Assembly (NCBI GenBank): GCA_964601515.1
Contig: CAZRNU010000146.1
Span: 1 to 7,431 of the forward strand
DNA from: PWND01 sp964601515
GTDB lineage: Bacteria > Bacteroidota > Bacteroidia > Bacteroidales > UBA7960
Direction of reading: 5' to 3'
DNA: 7,431 bases
The notes below the pieces were generated by a model. It was not told the origin of the DNA, did not search any database, and saw only the letters and a program-made list of their open reading frames with translations. The position numbers were made by a program, and so were the translations under genes. Shown here piece after piece: positions 4,730-7,431 of the stretch. Positions within the stretch are counted from its first letter, which is position 1. Every line of letters begins with the position of its first letter.

Positions 4730-5695
4730 ATGCCAACAAAACAACAAAGCTATTTTGAGTTCTTTATGAAGAAGCATTGGAAAAAACTCCTAATCGGATT
4801 ATTCCTTTTTGTTTTACTTATTACTTCAATTAGAACTGTAGGTCCTGAAAAAGAAGGTGTAGTTCTTATGCTTGGAAAGTATAGCAGAACTGTTCAGCCC
4901 GGACTAAACTTCATTTTGCCATTCGGCTTAGAGAAAATGTATAAAATTCCTGTTCAAAGGCAATTAAAACAGGAGTTCGGATTCAGGACAGTTTCTACCT
5001 CATCATTGCGTACAAGTTACGCTAAAACTGCATATGCTGACGAATCTCTCATGCTTACGGGAGATCTAAATCTGGCTGACGTTGAATGGGTTGTTCAGTA
5101 TAGAATTGTGGATTCCTATAAATATCTATTCAGAGTGCGTGATGCAGAAGACGCCCTTCATGATATGTCAGAAGCAGCTATGAGACAGATAGTTGGCGAC
5201 AGAACCGTTAATGAAGTACTGACCGTAGGCAGGCAAGAAGTTGCATCTAGCGTTGAAGTGCTTCTTCAAAAAATGTGCGATGAATATGAAAACGGAATTC
5301 GAATTGTTCAGGTTGTTCTACAGGATGTAAATCCGCCTGAACCTGTTAAAGCGTCATTCAATGCTGTTAATGAAGCTCAGCAAGAAAAAGAGACATTGAT
5401 TAACAAGGCCGAATCGGAATACAATAAAGTAATACCGCGTGCCAGAGGTGAAGCACAGGAAATTGTTCAGCTTGCAGAAGCATATGCCACAAACAGAATT
5501 AATATTGCTACAGGAGAAGCTGAACGCTTTATTGCATTATATAATGAATATGTTAAAGCATCCGAGGTAACTAAAAAAAGAATTTATTTTGAAACAATGG
5601 AAAGAATTCTTCCTAAGATTGACAACAAAATAATAATGGATGAAAAGGGCACAAATCTTCTGCCTTTATTTAATCTTCAACAGAAAAAGGATTAA
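4730..5695 (+). CDS. hflK: HflK, SPFH-domain subunit of the HflKC membrane complex
   Basis: HflK and HflC form a large inner-membrane assembly that in E. coli encloses the FtsH protease and modulates its access to membrane substrates. The 321 residues comprise a short cytoplasmic tail (1-19), one membrane helix (about 20-34), an SPFH/prohibitin domain (about 38-205) and a charged helical region (about 208-290). HflK identity rests on GPEKEGVVLMLGKYSRTVQPGLNF at 38-61 (family pattern ..E.GVV...G......PGL....P) and on NPPEPVKASFNAVNEA followed by INKAESEYNKVIPRARGEA at 201-242, a hallmark of HflK. E. coli HflK is about 419 residues, with a glycine-rich N-terminal extension before the membrane helix; here that extension is almost absent. 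The ATG at 4730 is taken because the residues from M1 give a basic tail. M13 (4766) is possible but would leave only seven residues before the helix. hflC follows after 44 bp without a terminator, so the two are probably co-transcribed. Confidence 0.93.
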   Translation: MPTKQQSYFEFFMKKHWKKLLIGLFLFVLLITSIRTVGPEKEGVVLMLGKYSRTVQPGLNFILPFGLEKMYKIPVQRQLKQEFGFRTVSTSSLRTSYAKTAYADESLMLTGDLNLADVEWVVQYRIVDSYKYLFRVRDAEDALHDMSEAAMRQIVGDRTVNEVLTVGRQEVASSVEVLLQKMCDEYENGIRIVQVVLQDVNPPEPVKASFNAVNEAQQEKETLINKAESEYNKVIPRARGEAQEIVQLAEAYATNRINIATGEAERFIALYNEYVKASEVTKKRIYFETMERILPKIDNKIIMDEKGTNLLPLFNLQQKKD

Positions 5696-5739
5696 ACAGA
5701 TTAAAAATCAGCGCCTTTAACCATTAAAATTGAAAAAAC

Positions 5740-6678
5740 ATGAAAACAAAACAAATCATAATATTAGTATTAGCAATTGTTGCTTCAATACTGTTTTTTA
5801 ACAGTATGTTTATATTGGACGAAACCAAACAAGCAATTGTAACCCAGTTTGGCAAACCTGTTGGAGGCTTAAAAACTGCTCCCGGGCTACATTTTAAAGT
5901 ACCCATTATTCAAAAAGTTCAATACTTTGATAAACGATATTTAAAATGGGATGGAGATCCAAATCAGGTTCCTACTCAGGATAAAAAGTTTATACATGTT
6001 GACACATATGCAAGATGGCAAATAATTGACCCCCTGCAATTTTTCATAAGACTAAAAGATGAAAGATCAGGGCAATCAAGGTTAGATGACATTCTAGACG
6101 GTGAAACAAGAAATGCTGTAGCAAGTTACCAGTTAATAGACATTGTCCGCTCATCTAACAGGAAGCCTGAGGTATCGGAAGACTATCTTCAAGATTTAGA
6201 ATATTTGGAGGATATTACTGTTGGAAGAGCAAAGATTGAAGCAATGATACTTGAAAGAGCCAATGAAAGGACAAAAGATCTTGGAATTATAATTCTAGAT
6301 TTTAGATTTAAAAGATTAAATTACGTTGATGAAGTTAGAAGGAGAGTATATGACAGAATGATTAGCGAACGCAATCGAATTGCCGAACAGTTTCGTTCTG
6401 AAGGACAGGGAGAGGCAAGAAAAATAGAAGGAGATAAAGAGAGAGATCTTGCAAAGATCCGTTCAGAAGCTGTTAAGGAATCTGAAATTATTAGAGGTCG
6501 TGCTGATGCCAGAGCAACTGCAATTTATGCAAATGCTTATAATAGAAGTTCAATGTCAAGAGAATTATACAGTTTTCTTAGAGCAATGGAAGCACTTGAA
6601 AAATCATTTGATGATAAAACAAACATTATTTTAACTACCGATAGCGAACTTTACAAATATCTAAAAAGTATAAGGTAG
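5740..6678 (+). CDS. hflC: HflC, SPFH-domain subunit of the HflKC membrane complex
   Basis: This is the partner of the preceding HflK and a full-length 312-residue protein (E. coli HflC is 334). It has one N-terminal membrane helix at about 5-24 and an SPFH domain at about 26-200. A charged coiled-coil-like region at about 204-260 contains RNRIAEQFRSEGQGEARKI, a clear HflC pattern. The tail YANAYNRSSMSRELYSFLRA...ALEKSF and the end TTDSELYKYLK also match HflC. Within the domain, VTQFGKPV at 34-41, PGLHFKVP at 48-55, FDKRYLKWDGDP at 63-74 and DKKFIHVDTYARW at 81-93 are diagnostic and separate it from HflK and from generic stomatins. The ATG is preceded by an A-rich stretch (GAAAAAAC) typical of Bacteroidota starts. 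The gene ends 2 bp from the convergent hydrolase gene, with no terminator between them. Confidence 0.95.
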   Translation: MKTKQIIILVLAIVASILFFNSMFILDETKQAIVTQFGKPVGGLKTAPGLHFKVPIIQKVQYFDKRYLKWDGDPNQVPTQDKKFIHVDTYARWQIIDPLQFFIRLKDERSGQSRLDDILDGETRNAVASYQLIDIVRSSNRKPEVSEDYLQDLEYLEDITVGRAKIEAMILERANERTKDLGIIILDFRFKRLNYVDEVRRRVYDRMISERNRIAEQFRSEGQGEARKIEGDKERDLAKIRSEAVKESEIIRGRADARATAIYANAYNRSSMSRELYSFLRAMEALEKSFDDKTNIILTTDSELYKYLKSIR

Positions 6679-6680
6679 AA

Positions 6681-7328
6681 TTAATATATTCCATTAAGAA
6701 AGGGATTATTTACTCTTTCGTATTTAATACTGGTTTTGTCTCCGTGTCCCGGATATACTGTCACATCATCAGGCAATATAAGCAATTTGTTTATAATTGA
6801 TTTGATAAGAGTATCGTAATCTCCGGTTGGCAGGTCGGTTCTTCCAATGCTGCCTTGGAATAATACATCGCCACTAAATAATTTCTTTTCTGCTTCATTA
6901 TAATAGCATATACTTCCGGCGGCATGCCCGGGTGTATGAATTGCTTTAAAAGACTGATTACCAAACTTCAATTCTTCATTGTCTAATATCCATTTTTCAG
7001 GTTTCACAAGATTGTCTATTTCAAAGCCAAAACTTGCCCCATAGCTTTTTGCATTATCAATGAATATGGTGCTGTCTTGATGAGTTATAGGCTTTAGTCC
7101 AAATGATTTGGAAACAAAGTTTGTTCCAAGCACGTGGTCTATATGACAGTGAGTATAAAGCTGAAGAACCGGTTTTAGATTATTCTGTTCGATAAAATCC
7201 AAGAAGATTTTCTCTTCACTTTCATCATAGCAAGCCGGGTCGATAATAGCACACTCTTTTGTTTCGTCAAATATTACATATGTATTAACCTGAAAAGGGT
7301 TAAAGTGGAACGTCTTTATATATGTCAT
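6681..7328 (-). CDS. Metallo-beta-lactamase-fold hydrolase, glyoxalase II-like
   Basis: This cytoplasmic hydrolase of 215 residues has every metal-binding motif of the fold: THCHIDH at 59-65 (H60, H62, D64, H65), the second histidine of HTPGHAAGS (H135), D154 in FSGD and H195 in YPGHGD. GSIGRTDLPTGD at 159-170 is the signature of the small YcbL-type glyoxalase II group, which lacks the C-terminal glutathione-binding domain of classical GloB. It probably cleaves a thioester such as S-lactoylglutathione or a related acyl-thiol, but the natural thiol in Bacteroidota is unclear, so no gene symbol is given. The start is supported by the TAnnTTTG element 22 bp upstream. The gene lies downstream of a probable rRNA operon on the same strand, separated by a terminator, and converges on hflC. 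Confidence 0.93.
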   Translation of the reverse strand: MTYIKTFHFNPFQVNTYVIFDETKECAIIDPACYDESEEKIFLDFIEQNNLKPVLQLYTHCHIDHVLGTNFVSKSFGLKPITHQDSTIFIDNAKSYGASFGFEIDNLVKPEKWILDNEELKFGNQSFKAIHTPGHAAGSICYYNEAEKKLFSGDVLFQGSIGRTDLPTGDYDTLIKSIINKLLILPDDVTVYPGHGDKTSIKYERVNNPFLNGIY

Positions 7329-7350
7329 TCTTTATATGTTTAGTTTTGGA

Positions 7351-7358
7351 CAAAAATA
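7351..7358 (-). promoter_or_regulatory. Candidate -7 promoter element of the glyoxalase II-like gene
   Basis: On the minus strand this reads TATTTTTG, an exact match to TAnnTTTG, 22 bp before the start codon. A minus-strand TTTG at 7383-7386 is a possible -33 element, but its 24-bp spacer is somewhat long and it overlaps the T-run of the upstream terminator. Confidence 0.55.
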
Positions 7359-7383
7359 ATATAATATTTGAAAATGCATAAAC

Positions 7384-7412
7384 AAAAAAAGCCCTCAAAA
7401 ATTGAGGGCTTT
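7384..7412 (-). terminator. Intrinsic terminator, probably of an rRNA operon
   Basis: An 11-bp perfect stem pairs 7388-7398 with 7402-7412 around an AAA loop; the core is GCCCTCAA/TTGAGGGC. On the minus strand it runs into seven Ts (7390-7384), so it best terminates a transcript arriving from the right edge. On the plus strand the following bases are only TTTAATAAAGTTT, so termination there would be weaker. Confidence 0.88.
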
Positions 7413-7420
7413 AATAAAGT

Positions 7421-7431
7421 TTGGCGACGAC
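7421..7431 (-). rRNA. rrf: 3' end of a 5S rRNA gene (partial)
   Basis: The last 11 bases read GTCGTCGCCAA on the minus strand. Bacterial 5S rRNAs commonly finish ...GGGAGAGTAGGTCG(T/C)CGCC, and this fits that end exactly, with the mature end near 7423. The strong terminator just beyond it is where an rRNA operon would stop. Only the final bases are visible, so the call rests on this short match plus context. Confidence 0.55.

Noticed and set aside
4657..6678. hflK-hflC and the dipeptidase as one operon or a novel membrane system
   Set aside because: A strong intrinsic terminator separates them, and both HflK and HflC have clear family signatures. Nothing suggests a new system.

Overview
The window looks like ordinary chromosome from a member of the Bacteroidota. 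Base composition is AT-rich. Start codons are preceded by A/T-rich leaders without clear Shine-Dalgarno sequences. Good matches to the Bacteroidota -7 promoter element TAnnTTTG lie 20-22 bp before three genes. The gene families (outer-membrane barrel C-terminus, PnuC, CysRS, C69 dipeptidase, paired HflK/HflC, type II glyoxalase-like hydrolase) also fit that phylum. I cannot name a genus; Bacteroidales or Marinilabiliales-like is a guess.

Layout, left to right. Positions 1-479 are the 3' end of a large protein that enters from the left and looks like an outer-membrane beta-barrel terminus. Next is pnuC (539-1180, +), a vitamin or nucleoside transporter. Its last nine codons and its stop lie inside an array of 7-bp repeats that continues to about 1280. 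The array has two divergent halves built on the tetramer GACT, repeating every 7 bp on the minus strand and then on the plus strand. cysS (1316-2791, +) starts just after it. A 177-bp spacer with candidate promoter elements precedes a secreted C69-family dipeptidase (2969-4639, +), which ends at a strong intrinsic terminator. The SPFH pair hflK-hflC (4730-5695 and 5740-6678, +) forms a likely two-gene operon. It converges, with 2 bp between stop codons, on a metallo-beta-lactamase-fold hydrolase (6681-7328, -). Upstream of that gene lie a terminator and 11 bases that match the 3' end of a 5S rRNA on the minus strand, so an rRNA operon probably ends at the right edge.

The genes are mostly separate housekeeping units: envelope, cofactor uptake, tRNA charging, peptide breakdown, membrane-protease control and thioester hydrolysis. 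Only hflK-hflC clearly form one complex. I found no phage, transposon, CRISPR, toxin-antitoxin or defence system. The feature most worth a second look is the divergent GACTNNN heptamer array and its position between the pnuC stop and the cysS promoter.
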